Below, piece by piece: positions 10,622-19,049 of a stretch of 64,000 nucleotides of DNA. The notes under the pieces were generated by a model. That model saw nothing but the letters and a program-made list of their open reading frames with translations. It ran no database searches and was not told the DNA's origin. Source of the DNA: Haloarcula nitratireducens. GTDB taxonomy: Archaea; Halobacteriota; Halobacteria; Halobacteriales; Haloarculaceae. The stretch is from the NCBI RefSeq assembly GCF_019599505.1, contig NZ_RKLT01000002.1, positions 124,001 to 188,000 on the forward strand, written 5' to 3'. A program made the translations under genes and the position numbers. Position 1 is the first letter of the stretch. Each line of letters begins with the position of its first letter.

Positions 10622-10725
10622 AGAGAAGTCGCTCACTTCGTTCGCGCTGCGACTTCCGGGGGTCCAAATCCGGGCGTCGACGGAAATTCGCGCCGCTCGC
10701 GAATTTGCTCGCGGCGCAAGAATCA
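10622..10725. repeat. Inverted repeats between the two tRNA-Ala 3' ends
   Basis: The spacer has no gene but several perfect hairpins: GAAGTCGC...GCGACTTC (8-bp arms, about 10625-10656), AAATTCGCG CCGCT CGCGAATTT (9-bp arms, about 10684-10706) and overlapping CGCCGC...GCGGCG arms. A T-arm-like string lies at 10656-10674 on the plus strand. It looks like the scarred remains of recombination next to the tRNA. Confidence 0.6.
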
Positions 10726-10797
10726 TGGACTCGCCGGGATTTGAACCCGGGGCCTCTCCCATGCCAAGGGAGTGATCTACCGCTGATCTACGAGCCC
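10726..10797 (-). tRNA. tRNA-Ala (GGC)
   Basis: The 72 nt fold as a cloverleaf. Acceptor GGGCTCG pairs with CGAGTCC, followed by discriminator A. The D-stem is GATC/GATC with loop AGCGGTA. Anticodon stem CTCCC/GGGAG encloses loop TTGGCAT, giving anticodon GGC. The T-stem is CCGGG/CCCGG with loop TTCAAAT. CCA is not encoded. A TATA-like TTTAAGAAA lies about 30 nt upstream on the minus strand (10826-10837). The gene sits inside a run of pilin-like genes on the opposite strand. Confidence 0.95.
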
Positions 10798-10860
10798 GCG
10801 CTACACGTCTGGGTATCCGACCGCCTTTCTTAAACCCATCGAAGCGGAGGGGACGTGCGG

Positions 10861-10954
10861 GCCGGTGGCGTAGCGCACTCCTGTGAGGAACGCCACAATG
10901 GATAAGAGTATTCAGTGTGAGAGGTAATCAGACACCGGTGGGTTGGGAGCGAGT
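10861..10954 (+). promoter_or_regulatory. Likely promoter region of the second pilin-like gene run
   Basis: An inverted repeat GTGGCGT...ACGCCAC (10865-10871 and 10890-10896) is followed by the AT-rich GATAAGAGTATTC at about 10901-10913. Together they may form a control site and TATA element for the gene starting at 10955. The tRNA promoter lies on the other strand just to the left. Confidence 0.4.
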
Positions 10955-11551
10955 ATGCAACGGGATGGGACACACATGGATTCGGACGGGGAAATACGAA
11001 AGGCGTCCACGTCGCGCGGGCAGACTAATCTCGATTTCGCCATCGGCATCAGCCTCTTCCTGGGCGTGCTAATTTTCATTTTCCTGTTCGTTCCCGGACT
11101 TCTGTCGCCGTTTACCGCGAGCGCACAGGAACAAACCGTGAGCGCCGACCGTGCAGCGGACCATCTCACGAAATCGGTACTGGGCTCACCGCGGGACCCG
11201 TATTCCCTCCGGACTCACTGTACAGTTCAGTTCTTCAATGGGTCTGCGGGGTGCGAGTTCTCGGATGCACCGCTCGCGGAACAACTCGGCCTCGACCCCG
11301 CGACCCAGAGCGCCAAGGTGACCGTCGTCGGGAACGCGTCGTCGACGGTGACAGCCGACGACACGCTTTGCTGGGACGCCAGCGACGACGCGCTCGTCCC
11401 GTCGACCGCCTGTCCGAACGCCGCCGGGAACGCTAACGTGAACCTGACGCGCGGCGGGCCGGTGCCGACGGACAACGAAGCGACGGTGACGGCCCTCAGA
11501 GTCGTCTGGCTGAACGGGACGGATGTGACCGTGATAGTGGAGGTGTGGTGA
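10955..11551 (+). CDS. Pilin-like protein, second copy (DUF7287-type)
   Basis: A 198-residue protein with SRGQTNLDFAIGISLFLG near residues 21-38, a prepilin-type RG/Q site with Asp at mature position 5 and a hydrophobic helix. The ectodomain has NGS, NAS, NLT and NGT sequons and four cysteines. It is a paralogue of the protein at 10037. ATG codons at 10955 and 10976 are both possible starts. Its stop overlaps the next ATG by 1 nt. It matches a haloarchaea-only family that I recall as DUF7287; its role is probably minor pilin or assembly cofactor. Confidence 0.8.
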   Translation: MQRDGTHMDSDGEIRKASTSRGQTNLDFAIGISLFLGVLIFIFLFVPGLLSPFTASAQEQTVSADRAADHLTKSVLGSPRDPYSLRTHCTVQFFNGSAGCEFSDAPLAEQLGLDPATQSAKVTVVGNASSTVTADDTLCWDASDDALVPSTACPNAAGNANVNLTRGGPVPTDNEATVTALRVVWLNGTDVTVIVEVW

Positions 11552-12135
11552 TGCGGGGTCAGGCACACACCCTGGAGGCCATCATCGCTAGTCTGGTCCT
11601 CCTGACGGGGCTCATATTCGCGTTACAGATGACAGCAGTGACTCCCCTGTCGGCGAGTACGTCGAGCCAGCACATAGAGAACCAGCAGCAGTCCGTCAGC
11701 GAGGGGCTGTTGGCGACTGCGGTAGAGCGCGACGCGCTCAAGCCGGCGCTCTTGTACTGGAACAACAGCAGTAGCCGGTACCACAACGCGAGCGGGTCGG
11801 GAGTAGGCGTGTACGCCAGTACTCCCCCGAACAACACGTTCGGCGCGATGCTGGAACGCGTCTTCGACGCGCGAGGCATCGCGTACAACGTCTACATTCG
11901 GTACCGAGACGGCAGCAATCAGGGTCGAATAATCTACCTGTACAACGGCCGCCCGAGCGACAACGCGGTGTCGGCCTCCTATACTATGACGCTGATGGAC
12001 GACGACCACCTCTACGACCCAGACGGGACGCAGAACGCGACGACGCTGTCGAAGGCGGCGGCATTCCCGATTCCGGACAGAGGAGACAGCGTCTACAACA
12101 CGGTCCGCGTGGAGGTGGTCTCGTGGCGGATTTGA
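11551..12135 (+). CDS. Pilin-like protein (DUF7288-type)
   Basis: A 194-residue protein starting MRGQAHTLEAIIASLVLL, with the RG/Q site at the extreme N-terminus and an acidic residue close to mature position 5, then a hydrophobic helix. A conserved segment STSSQHIENQQQSVSEGLL follows; the ectodomain has several NSS, NAS and NAT sequons. It is the intact counterpart of the fragment at 10561. The 3' end overlaps the next gene by 13 nt. Confidence 0.82.
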   Translation: MRGQAHTLEAIIASLVLLTGLIFALQMTAVTPLSASTSSQHIENQQQSVSEGLLATAVERDALKPALLYWNNSSSRYHNASGSGVGVYASTPPNNTFGAMLERVFDARGIAYNVYIRYRDGSNQGRIIYLYNGRPSDNAVSASYTMTLMDDDHLYDPDGTQNATTLSKAAAFPIPDRGDSVYNTVRVEVVSWRI

Positions 12136-13112
12136 ACGGCGACGAACGCGGGCAACTACTGCTCGTCGCCGCACTCGTGCTCGCGCTCGTCTTCATCGGG
12201 CTGGCGCTGGTTGTCAACTCGGCTATCTTCACAGAGAATCTCGCGAGCCGGGGCGAGATGGGCGGGAGCGACGAGGCGTTGGCAGCCAGAGCGACTGTCG
12301 AGATGAACGCCGAGAAGGCCCTCAGGCAGGCGAACTACTACAGCGAGTCCGACGGTGAAAACGAAACGGTCGACTCTTTCAACCGGACCCTGCGGAACGT
12401 GAGTACGCAGACGGAGTACCTGTCGGCCACCTCGGGGACACTCGTTAATGTCACCTACGTCAGCCATCGGAACGGTACACGTATCAACGGGAGCATCGAC
12501 CAGGGGGACAATAATTACACCGTCGCTAACGACGTGGAACGCATCTCAGGCGTAAACGCGAACGGGACCAGAGGACTGGCGTTCAATTCCACCGGGCTCC
12601 CGGACGGGAGCGACCCCCCACTAGTCGTGAAGGTGAACGACACGAACTTCGGCGGCGACGAGCAGAGCTGGCGCGCTCGGATCTGGGAGAACAGTAGTGG
12701 CGTCCAGGTACGGACGATACGGAACGGGACTACCCCGTCGGAGAACCGAACGGAGCACTGCTCGGTTCCGTCGGCGACGGAGAACCGCATACAGGTGACA
12801 GCCGGATTGGTGAACGATCGACCGTGTGATGCCCTGCGGTGGAACGACGACGGGGAGAACTTCTGGTTCGGTAACGGAGTCCTCGCTAGCGGGAGTGAGT
12901 ACGCAATCCACTTCGAGAATACCAACGGCGTGAGCGGGGAGTTCGAGATGGTGGTCTACGAGGATGGGCTGTCCCTCCCGCTGCTCTCTCTCCCGGGGGA
13001 TGCGACGTCGAGTGACGCGATCTACGACACGACGGTCCGCTTCGTGTACGACGGGCCCGACGTGCGGTACAACACGACGGTGCGTATCGCACCGGGTGAA
13101 CCCGATGTCTGA
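12123..13112 (+). CDS. Pilin-like protein (DUF7261-type)
   Basis: A 329-residue protein starting from GTG with ERGQLLLVAALVLALVFIGL, an RG/Q site and a long hydrophobic segment, followed by NSAIFTENLASR and a large ectodomain with more than ten N-glycosylation sequons. The GTG start lies inside the previous gene and gives the family N-terminus. It is probably anchored in the cell membrane with the C-terminus outside, as a large accessory (tip or minor) pilin-like protein. Confidence 0.82.
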   Translation: MADLNGDERGQLLLVAALVLALVFIGLALVVNSAIFTENLASRGEMGGSDEALAARATVEMNAEKALRQANYYSESDGENETVDSFNRTLRNVSTQTEYLSATSGTLVNVTYVSHRNGTRINGSIDQGDNNYTVANDVERISGVNANGTRGLAFNSTGLPDGSDPPLVVKVNDTNFGGDEQSWRARIWENSSGVQVRTIRNGTTPSENRTEHCSVPSATENRIQVTAGLVNDRPCDALRWNDDGENFWFGNGVLASGSEYAIHFENTNGVSGEFEMVVYEDGLSLPLLSLPGDATSSDAIYDTTVRFVYDGPDVRYNTTVRIAPGEPDV

Positions 13113-13557
13113 ATCACGCGGCGTCTCGACGACTTTGGGCTACGCGCTTACGCTGTCGATTACGGCCGTTCTGGTGACTGGGTTGCTGATAGCCGGGACC
13201 GACTTCGTCGCAGACCGGCAAGAGAACGTCATCAGGGAAGAGCTAACAGTCATCGGACAGCAAGTGGCGTCGGACCTCGCACGTGTCGACAGGCTAGTCC
13301 TCGCAGCGGACAGTAGTGGGTCGGCGCTGACGGCCACCACTCGACAGACGTTCCCCGAGCGGGTGGCCGGCAGCGGCTACCAGATGACCCTCGACCCCGT
13401 CGGGGAGCAGCTCGTCCTGACCTCGACGGACCCGGAGGTCCGGATTACGGTGGGCGTGACGAACCGAACTGATCTCCGGGAATCGACCGTCGACGGCGGG
13501 GTCGTCGGGGTGGCCTACAACGGGACGAGCGACGCCCTAGAGGTGCGCGATGCCTGA
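13105..13557 (+). CDS. Pilin-like protein (DUF7266-type)
   Basis: A 150-residue protein with ESRGVSTTLGYALTLSITA, the classic haloarchaeal RG/VS prepilin motif, and a hydrophobic helix. A short beta-rich ectodomain follows (VRITVGVTNRTDLRES). It overlaps the genes on both sides by 8 nt. The size and layout recall GspH/I-like minor pseudopilins. Confidence 0.82.
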   Translation: MSESRGVSTTLGYALTLSITAVLVTGLLIAGTDFVADRQENVIREELTVIGQQVASDLARVDRLVLAADSSGSALTATTRQTFPERVAGSGYQMTLDPVGEQLVLTSTDPEVRITVGVTNRTDLRESTVDGGVVGVAYNGTSDALEVRDA

Positions 13558-14302
13558 GCCGACCGACTCTCGGGGGGTGAGCGAAGTCCTCGGATACGTG
13601 CTCGTGTTCAGTCTGGTCGTCTCGACGGTTGCCGTCGTCTCGGTTAGCGGACTCGCCACGCTGGACGACGTGAAGCGTAGTGAGCAACTCGACAACGGCG
13701 AACGGGCCTTCGACATCCTCGCCGACAACGTCGCCGACGTGTACAGACGCGGCGCTCCGAGCCGCGGAACCGAGGTGAGTGTGGGGGAAGCGACGCTGTA
13801 CACCGGTGAGCCGACGACGGTGAACGTGACCGTCGACGGGGCCCACGTGCTGAATCGGACCTCGACGCCCATCGTGTACCGCAACGAACGGGACCAGCGA
13901 CTGGTGTACAACATGGGCGCCGTGTTCAGAACGAACCCCGACTCCGGGATTCTCGTCCGAGAGCCGTCCCATGTGGTCCGGAACGAACGTCTCCTGCTCA
14001 ACGTGGTCGTCCTCCACGCGTCGAACCAGACCAGCGTCGGCGGGTCGACCGCGCTCGTCCGGACGCTCAACGACGGGTCAGCCGTCCGGTACAGCGATAC
14101 CGGCGGAGCCGCGAGCAACGTCTCGATCAGAATCGAGTCCGAACGGGCGTCGCTCTGGGAGGACTACTTCGACAGACGAGGGTTCGACTGCTCGTCCTCG
14201 CCCCCGTCACCGACCGAGATGCGCTGTGAGTATCCCGTGAGCGGGTCCGTCGAGCGTACGTACGTCGTGAGCCACGACGTGCGCGTCGATATCGAGCGGT
14301 AG
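13550..14302 (+). CDS. Pilin-like protein with RGVSEVLGY motif
   Basis: A 250-residue protein. SRGVSEVLGYVLVFSLVVS near residue 8 is a prepilin-type site plus helix. The ectodomain is mostly beta strand by eye, with NVT, NRT, NQT and NVS sequons. A C-terminal region with two cysteines (FDCSSS and MRCEYP) may form a disulfide. It is the last gene of the plus-strand run and is convergent with the next pilin-like gene, 3 nt away. Confidence 0.8.
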   Translation: MPEPTDSRGVSEVLGYVLVFSLVVSTVAVVSVSGLATLDDVKRSEQLDNGERAFDILADNVADVYRRGAPSRGTEVSVGEATLYTGEPTTVNVTVDGAHVLNRTSTPIVYRNERDQRLVYNMGAVFRTNPDSGILVREPSHVVRNERLLLNVVVLHASNQTSVGGSTALVRTLNDGSAVRYSDTGGAASNVSIRIESERASLWEDYFDRRGFDCSSSPPSPTEMRCEYPVSGSVERTYVVSHDVRVDIER

Positions 14303-14305
14303 AAG

Positions 14306-15721
14306 TCAGGCGTCGGTCACGTTCACGTCGTTGACGGAGACGTGGAGATACGTGATCTGCGTGTCGCTGGGGTTCGTCAGGTCCAGTTCGAGGTCTTGTA
14401 CGGCATCATTGTAGGTAATGGTTCCCGAGTTGCCATTGACGGTCACGGTCTCACAGATCACGGCACCTTCGAGATAGCCGACACCGTTCATGTCACATGA
14501 CGATCCCGGAGCGACGAGCTGGCCGACGAAATCTGCGTTCCCGTTAGAGTCTACGTCCCCGTCGGAGTGGACGAGTACCTTCAGCTCCCCGGCGTCGCCC
14601 TCAACCGCGTTGACAGAGTCGGCGTTGATGTCCAGAGAGTGCCGAACGAGGAGAGAGACGTGGTGATCGTCGCCGATATCGATGAGTTCGATATCGTCAG
14701 TGCTGAACGCAGGTCCCCCGGTATTGACGACGATAGTGACGTTGTCCCCGGGGTCGTCGATAGTCAGGCTCCCGGGGTCGTCATCGTAGTAATAGGTTCC
14801 ACTAGTGTTGATCGTGGAGGGCTCATAGACATAACAACTACCATTCTGGCAATCCGAAACCCGGTCCTCGATTCGTTCGTCAACCGAGGGGAAAGCCACG
14901 CCCTGCTCGCTATCGACCGGGTCGCCGCCGTTCACGTTTAGACCGCCGGGACTAGTAGTGGCAACTGCGTGGTCGAAAGACGCGTTGAACGGAATCACCA
15001 GTTGAGCCGTCACCGTCTCGTCCGGGTGGTCGTACTTGACGGTCCCATCGGTGCGCTCCTCGAAGTAGGCACCCCAGGCACGGTAGTAATCGCTCTGAAC
15101 GGTAACGTTGATTTCGCTCCCGTTCAGCGGGTTCCGGAACGCCTCGTCTCTGGCCGGGTCAGGAAAGTACTGCGTCGTGTCGTTGTGCGTGATAGTTGCC
15201 CGTCCTTCGAGGTCCCCCTGACCGGAGACGGTCACGAGTGGGAGGGTAAGCGTCCGACTCCTGTAGTGGAACTCGGGCGGCGAGACCATTACCGATTCAC
15301 CGTCACTGTCGGAGCGCCAGACGCCACCGCCCTGGTACGCGATCTCGGTCCCGTCGCTATCGTAGACGACGGCACCGAGCGTGCCGTTCCTGAGAGTTGT
15401 TACGTTCCCGGTGGCGTTGGTGTAGGTGAGGTTCATCCACCCCGCTCCCTCCCGGACTTCGTAATCCGAATTACCGGTCGCCGGTAGGTTGACCTGTTGG
15501 GCGCTCGACTGGCCGAGGGCGACGAGTGCGGTCTGTGAGTCGAACTGCGTCATCGTCTTCTCGGTGCGCTCGACGTCGAGTTGACTCTGGGTCGTAGTGA
15601 TGGCGTCGGCACCGACGACGACGACCGCCGTCGTCGAGGCGACGACCAGAGCGAGTACGAGTACGAGACCGAGCGGGCCACTCTGTCCTCGATTACCTCC
15701 CAGAACCGTCTCAATCGCCAT
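14306..15721 (-). CDS. Large pilin-like surface protein (DUF7289-like)
   Basis: A 471-residue protein with NRGQSGPLGLVLVLALVVAS near residue 10, an RG/Q site and hydrophobic helix, then a long acidic, Asn/Thr-rich ectodomain with many sequons and a run of beta segments (DNVTIVVNTGGPAFS, SLLVRHSLDINADS). The likely role is an extracellular minor pilin or adhesin. It is on the opposite strand from the other pilin-like genes and so needs its own promoter. Four cysteines in the second half may pair. Confidence 0.78.
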   Translation of the reverse strand: MAIETVLGGNRGQSGPLGLVLVLALVVASTTAVVVVGADAITTTQSQLDVERTEKTMTQFDSQTALVALGQSSAQQVNLPATGNSDYEVREGAGWMNLTYTNATGNVTTLRNGTLGAVVYDSDGTEIAYQGGGVWRSDSDGESVMVSPPEFHYRSRTLTLPLVTVSGQGDLEGRATITHNDTTQYFPDPARDEAFRNPLNGSEINVTVQSDYYRAWGAYFEERTDGTVKYDHPDETVTAQLVIPFNASFDHAVATTSPGGLNVNGGDPVDSEQGVAFPSVDERIEDRVSDCQNGSCYVYEPSTINTSGTYYYDDDPGSLTIDDPGDNVTIVVNTGGPAFSTDDIELIDIGDDHHVSLLVRHSLDINADSVNAVEGDAGELKVLVHSDGDVDSNGNADFVGQLVAPGSSCDMNGVGYLEGAVICETVTVNGNSGTITYNDAVQDLELDLTNPSDTQITYLHVSVNDVNVTDA

Positions 15722-15782
15722 TCTCGGAAAGATGTTCTCGCCGAGACATAAACCATGCGGCCTGAGTCTCGGGAGTGATACT

Positions 15783-16328
15783 CTACCCCTTGTAGGTGAC
15801 CGTCGTTCCGCGCATAGTGGGTGCGAGTACGTATCGACCCCGCCCCTCGTGTGGCACCGGCGCGAACTCCGCGGTGAACCGCGTCCGTTCGTCGGCCCGT
15901 ATCTCGAAGGAGCGGTCGAACTTCAGTGCGGCGTCGTCGGGGGTCGAAACCATCGCCGCCTCGCCGCCGCTGAGGGTCGCTTCGACCGATGAGACGCCGA
16001 GCTTCAGATAGGCGTACTCGCCGGTCGCGAGTTCCTGTTCCCGTGCGAGTATCGCCGCCGAGCCGGCCAGTTCGACGAGGTTCACGGCGACGTCGTCGAG
16101 TTTGAACACCAGTTCCGAACCCGCGTGTTCCTCGGTGCCGGTCGTCTCGTCGGCCGGGAGGACGCGGAGTTCGCTCAGCGAGACGACACAGGCGGTGAAA
16201 TCGCCGATCGCGCCCGGCCGGTCGCCGACGTAGGTGGCGAGCGTTCCAGTCGGCGCGTCGTCGCTACATCCGGCGACGGCGAGACCGGCCACAGCGACAC
16301 CGTCGCGGAGGAACGCGCGTCGATCCAT
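15783..16328 (-). CDS. DUF4382 lipoprotein
   Basis: A 181-residue protein with a Tat-type leader (MDRRAFLRDG) and a lipobox LAVAGC near residue 20, so it is probably lipid-anchored outside the membrane. The mature part (TGTLATYVGDRPGAIGDF and following) matches the DUF4382 beta-sandwich family, whose function is unknown. The start at 16328 places the twin arginine at residues 3-4; longer in-frame extensions are not supported. Confidence 0.83.
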   Translation of the reverse strand: MDRRAFLRDGVAVAGLAVAGCSDDAPTGTLATYVGDRPGAIGDFTACVVSLSELRVLPADETTGTEEHAGSELVFKLDDVAVNLVELAGSAAILAREQELATGEYAYLKLGVSSVEATLSGGEAAMVSTPDDAALKFDRSFEIRADERTRFTAEFAPVPHEGRGRYVLAPTMRGTTVTYKG

Positions 16329-16552
16329 GACCCGTCCTGTGCTATCCCGGCCCAAAGTTCTACCGCCTCGGCGAGATGGAAACGGTTTAGTCGCGCCGAC
16401 GACGACGGGGAGACGGGAACAGCGCGACCGCAAATCTGACACGTCGCGGGATTCCGCGACTCGGGATTGCGGCCGTGTTCGGCATCTGACGGTGCCAATA
16501 CGCCTCGCTACCGGCAGCGACGAGCGGTTCGTGCGGTTCCAATCTCACAACT

Positions 16553-17023
16553 ATGGCACGAATGCACACCCGCCGTCGCGGCTCGTCCGGCTCGGACAAG
16601 CCCGCGGCAGACGAACCCCCGGAGTGGAGCGACGTCGACGCCGACGCCGTCGAAGAGCGCGTCGTCGAACTCGCCGAACAGGGCCACTCGCCCAGCGAGA
16701 TCGGCCTGAAACTGCGCGACGAAGGCGTCCAGGGCACGCCCGTCCCGGACGTCAAACTCGCCACCGGCAAGAAAGTCACCGAGATTCTGGAGGAGAACGA
16801 CGCGAAGTCCGACTTCCCGGAGGATCTCCGCAACCTGCTGGAGCGCGCAGTTCGCCTGCGCGACCACATGGACGAGAACCCCGGCGACCACCAGAACAAG
16901 CGTGCGCTCCAGAACACGCAGTCGAAGATCCGCCGCCTCGTCGATTACTACCGCGGTGACGAGATCGACGAGGACTTCACCTACAGCTACGAGAAGGCCG
17001 TCGCGCTGTTGAACGACGAATAA
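16553..17023 (+). CDS. rpsO: Ribosomal protein S15 (uS15)
   Basis: A 156-residue archaeal-type S15 with the archaeal/eukaryotic N-terminal extension (ARMHTRRRGSSGS) before the conserved region ending LRDHMDENPGDHQNKRALQNT. It binds 16S rRNA in the small-subunit platform. It is the first gene of an operon with a RecJ-like protein, Pcc1 and S3Ae; its stop touches the next ATG. Confidence 0.97.
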   Translation: MARMHTRRRGSSGSDKPAADEPPEWSDVDADAVEERVVELAEQGHSPSEIGLKLRDEGVQGTPVPDVKLATGKKVTEILEENDAKSDFPEDLRNLLERAVRLRDHMDENPGDHQNKRALQNTQSKIRRLVDYYRGDEIDEDFTYSYEKAVALLNDE

Positions 17024-18141
17024 TGTCGGCCACCGGTCGGGAACAGCCGCCAGCCGCCGCCCCCGGCGACGTCGCCGCGACGCTCGCCGAGGCCGCCTTC
17101 GTGCGCCTCGTCAGCGACGCGACCGGCGACGCGCTCGCGGGGACCGGCGTGCTGGCGCGGGCGCTCGACGCCGCCGGAACGCCGTTCCAGGCGAGCGTCG
17201 TCGCGCCCTTCGCCGACCCCGACCGAACGACGGACGCCGACGTGACCGTCTCCGTCGGCCGCTCGCCTTCGAGCGCCGACCACGCGCTGTCGTCTCGACC
17301 GGCCGCGACGGCCTTCGAGATCGCCCGCGAACTCGGGACCGCGGCCGCCTCGCCGCTCGCCCTCGCCGGCACCATCGCCGGCGGCGAGTTGGACGGTTCG
17401 GTCGCCGAAGCCGCCGAGCAGGCCGGGCTGGAGCGCCGCCCCGGTCTCGCGATTCCGACGGCGGACCTCGCCGACGGCCTCGCCCACTCGACGCTCTTCC
17501 GCGCGCCGTTCTCCGGCGACGAGGAGCGGACGCGGGCGACGCTCGCGGAACTGGACCTCCCCGCCGAGCCGACCGACGACGACCACCGGCGCGTCGCATC
17601 GCTGGTCGCGCTCGCGGTCACCGGCGCGGACGACGCGCCGCCGCGGGCGGCCGACGCGGTCCAGCGCGGCCTCCGCCCGTACGCGGGCGGTCCCTTCGAG
17701 ACGATCGGCGGCTACGCGGACGTCTTAGACGCCGTCGCTCGGGAGCGCCCCGGCGTCGGCGTCGCGCTCGCGCTCGGCCACGACGGCGTCCGCGAGGACG
17801 CGCTCTCGGCGTGGCGAACGCACGCTCGCCGGGCGCACACGGCCGTCTCCGAGGCGACGACCGGCCGGTACGACGGCCTGTTCGTCGCGCGCGGCGACGC
17901 GATGCCCGTCGGCACCGTCGCCCGCCTCGCGGCCGACTTCCGCGCGCCCGAGCCCGTGACGCTCGTCGTCACGGACGGCGAAGCGGCCGCCCGCGCCACC
18001 GACGGCCGGGACCTGACCGCGACGATGCGGGCCGCGGCGGACGCCGTCGGCGGCCGAGCGGTCGAGTGCGGCGACTGCGTCCGCGCGCGGTTCGACGTCT
18101 CGACGGCGGACCTCATCGAAGCGTTCCGGGAGGCACTATGA
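17023..18141 (+). CDS. RecJ-like protein without DHH motif
   Basis: A 372-residue Ala-rich protein between rpsO and pcc1, the position where haloarchaea carry a gene annotated as RecJ-like exonuclease. The C-terminal part (TVARLAADFRAPEPVTLVV, GRAVECGDCVRARFDV) may be DHHA1-like. No DHH catalytic triad or HxD metal site is visible, so nuclease activity is doubtful; a structural role in the CMG or translation machinery is possible. Assignment is mostly by gene order. Confidence 0.7.
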   Translation: MSATGREQPPAAAPGDVAATLAEAAFVRLVSDATGDALAGTGVLARALDAAGTPFQASVVAPFADPDRTTDADVTVSVGRSPSSADHALSSRPAATAFEIARELGTAAASPLALAGTIAGGELDGSVAEAAEQAGLERRPGLAIPTADLADGLAHSTLFRAPFSGDEERTRATLAELDLPAEPTDDDHRRVASLVALAVTGADDAPPRAADAVQRGLRPYAGGPFETIGGYADVLDAVARERPGVGVALALGHDGVREDALSAWRTHARRAHTAVSEATTGRYDGLFVARGDAMPVGTVARLAADFRAPEPVTLVVTDGEAAARATDGRDLTATMRAAADAVGGRAVECGDCVRARFDVSTADLIEAFREAL

Positions 18142-18383
18142 CCGGGAAGCGAGCCGAGATCCGCACGACGCACGGCTCGCCCGCCCGCGCCGCGACCATC
18201 GCGGCGGCGGTGTCGCCGGACAACACCGACGAGATGACCACTCGCGTCGAAGACGACGCCGTGGTCACCGCCGTCGAGCGCGATTCGACGGGCGGCCTGC
18301 AGTCGACGGTCGACGACTACGTCGTCAACATCCGGGTCGCAGCACAGCTAGCAGACCAATCCACACGATCCAACCATGAGTGA
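18138..18383 (+). CDS. pcc1: KEOPS complex subunit Pcc1
   Basis: An 81-residue protein of the Pcc1 family, the dimerisation subunit of KEOPS, which makes the t6A modification at position 37 of ANN-decoding tRNAs. The start overlaps the previous stop (ATGA) and the end overlaps rps3ae by 8 nt. The core AAAVSPDNTDEMTTRVEDD and the VDDYVVNIRVA ending fit the family. It acts with Kae1 and Bud32, which are encoded elsewhere. Confidence 0.9.
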   Translation: MTGKRAEIRTTHGSPARAATIAAAVSPDNTDEMTTRVEDDAVVTAVERDSTGGLQSTVDDYVVNIRVAAQLADQSTRSNHE

Positions 18384-19020
18384 ACGAAGCGTCTCCAAGC
18401 GCAAGCAACAGAAGCGGTGGTACACCGTGCAGGCTCCCGAGCAGTTCGACCGGGAGGTCCTCGGTGAGACACCCGCAGACGAACCGGACAAGGTGCTCGG
18501 TCGCACCATCGAAACCACGCTGGGCGAACTCAAGAACGACGCCAGCGAGAACAACACGAAGCTGACCTTCAAGATCAACGAGGTCGCCTCCGACTCCGCG
18601 TACACGGAGTTCACCAAACACGAGCTGACGCGGGACTACCTGCGCTCGCTCGTCCGCCGCGGCTCCTCGAAGATCGAAGCCTTCGTCACCGTGCTGACGA
18701 CGGACGACTACCGCGTCCAGATTCAGCCCGTCGCGGTCACGACGAAGAAGGCCGACGCCTCCCAGGAGAAGGCCATTCGCCGCACCATGATCGACCTCGT
18801 CGAAGAGACCGCCCGAGAGCGGACCTTCGAAGAGGTCATCGACAGCGTCGTCGAGGGCCGACTCTCCTCGGCCATCTACGGCGAGGCCAAGGAGATCTAC
18901 CCCCTTCGCCGCGTCGAGATTCAGAAGGCGACCCTCGAAGCGCGTCCCGAGGAAGTCGCCGCGGAAGAGGAAGCGACCGTCGACGTCGACGAGGAAGACG
19001 TCGAGGTCGAAGAGGCGTAA
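18376..19020 (+). CDS. rps3ae: Ribosomal protein S3Ae (eS1)
   Basis: A 214-residue archaeal S3Ae with conserved segments KRKQQKRWYTVQAP and GRTIETTLGELKND and a very acidic C-terminal tail (DVDEEDVEVEEA), as usual for haloarchaea. It is a small-subunit platform protein. It is the last gene of the S15 operon and starts within pcc1. Confidence 0.97.
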   Translation: MSERSVSKRKQQKRWYTVQAPEQFDREVLGETPADEPDKVLGRTIETTLGELKNDASENNTKLTFKINEVASDSAYTEFTKHELTRDYLRSLVRRGSSKIEAFVTVLTTDDYRVQIQPVAVTTKKADASQEKAIRRTMIDLVEETARERTFEEVIDSVVEGRLSSAIYGEAKEIYPLRRVEIQKATLEARPEEVAAEEEATVDVDEEDVEVEEA

Positions 19021-19049
19021 GCGCGCACCTCGCGGTACTCGAATCCTCG

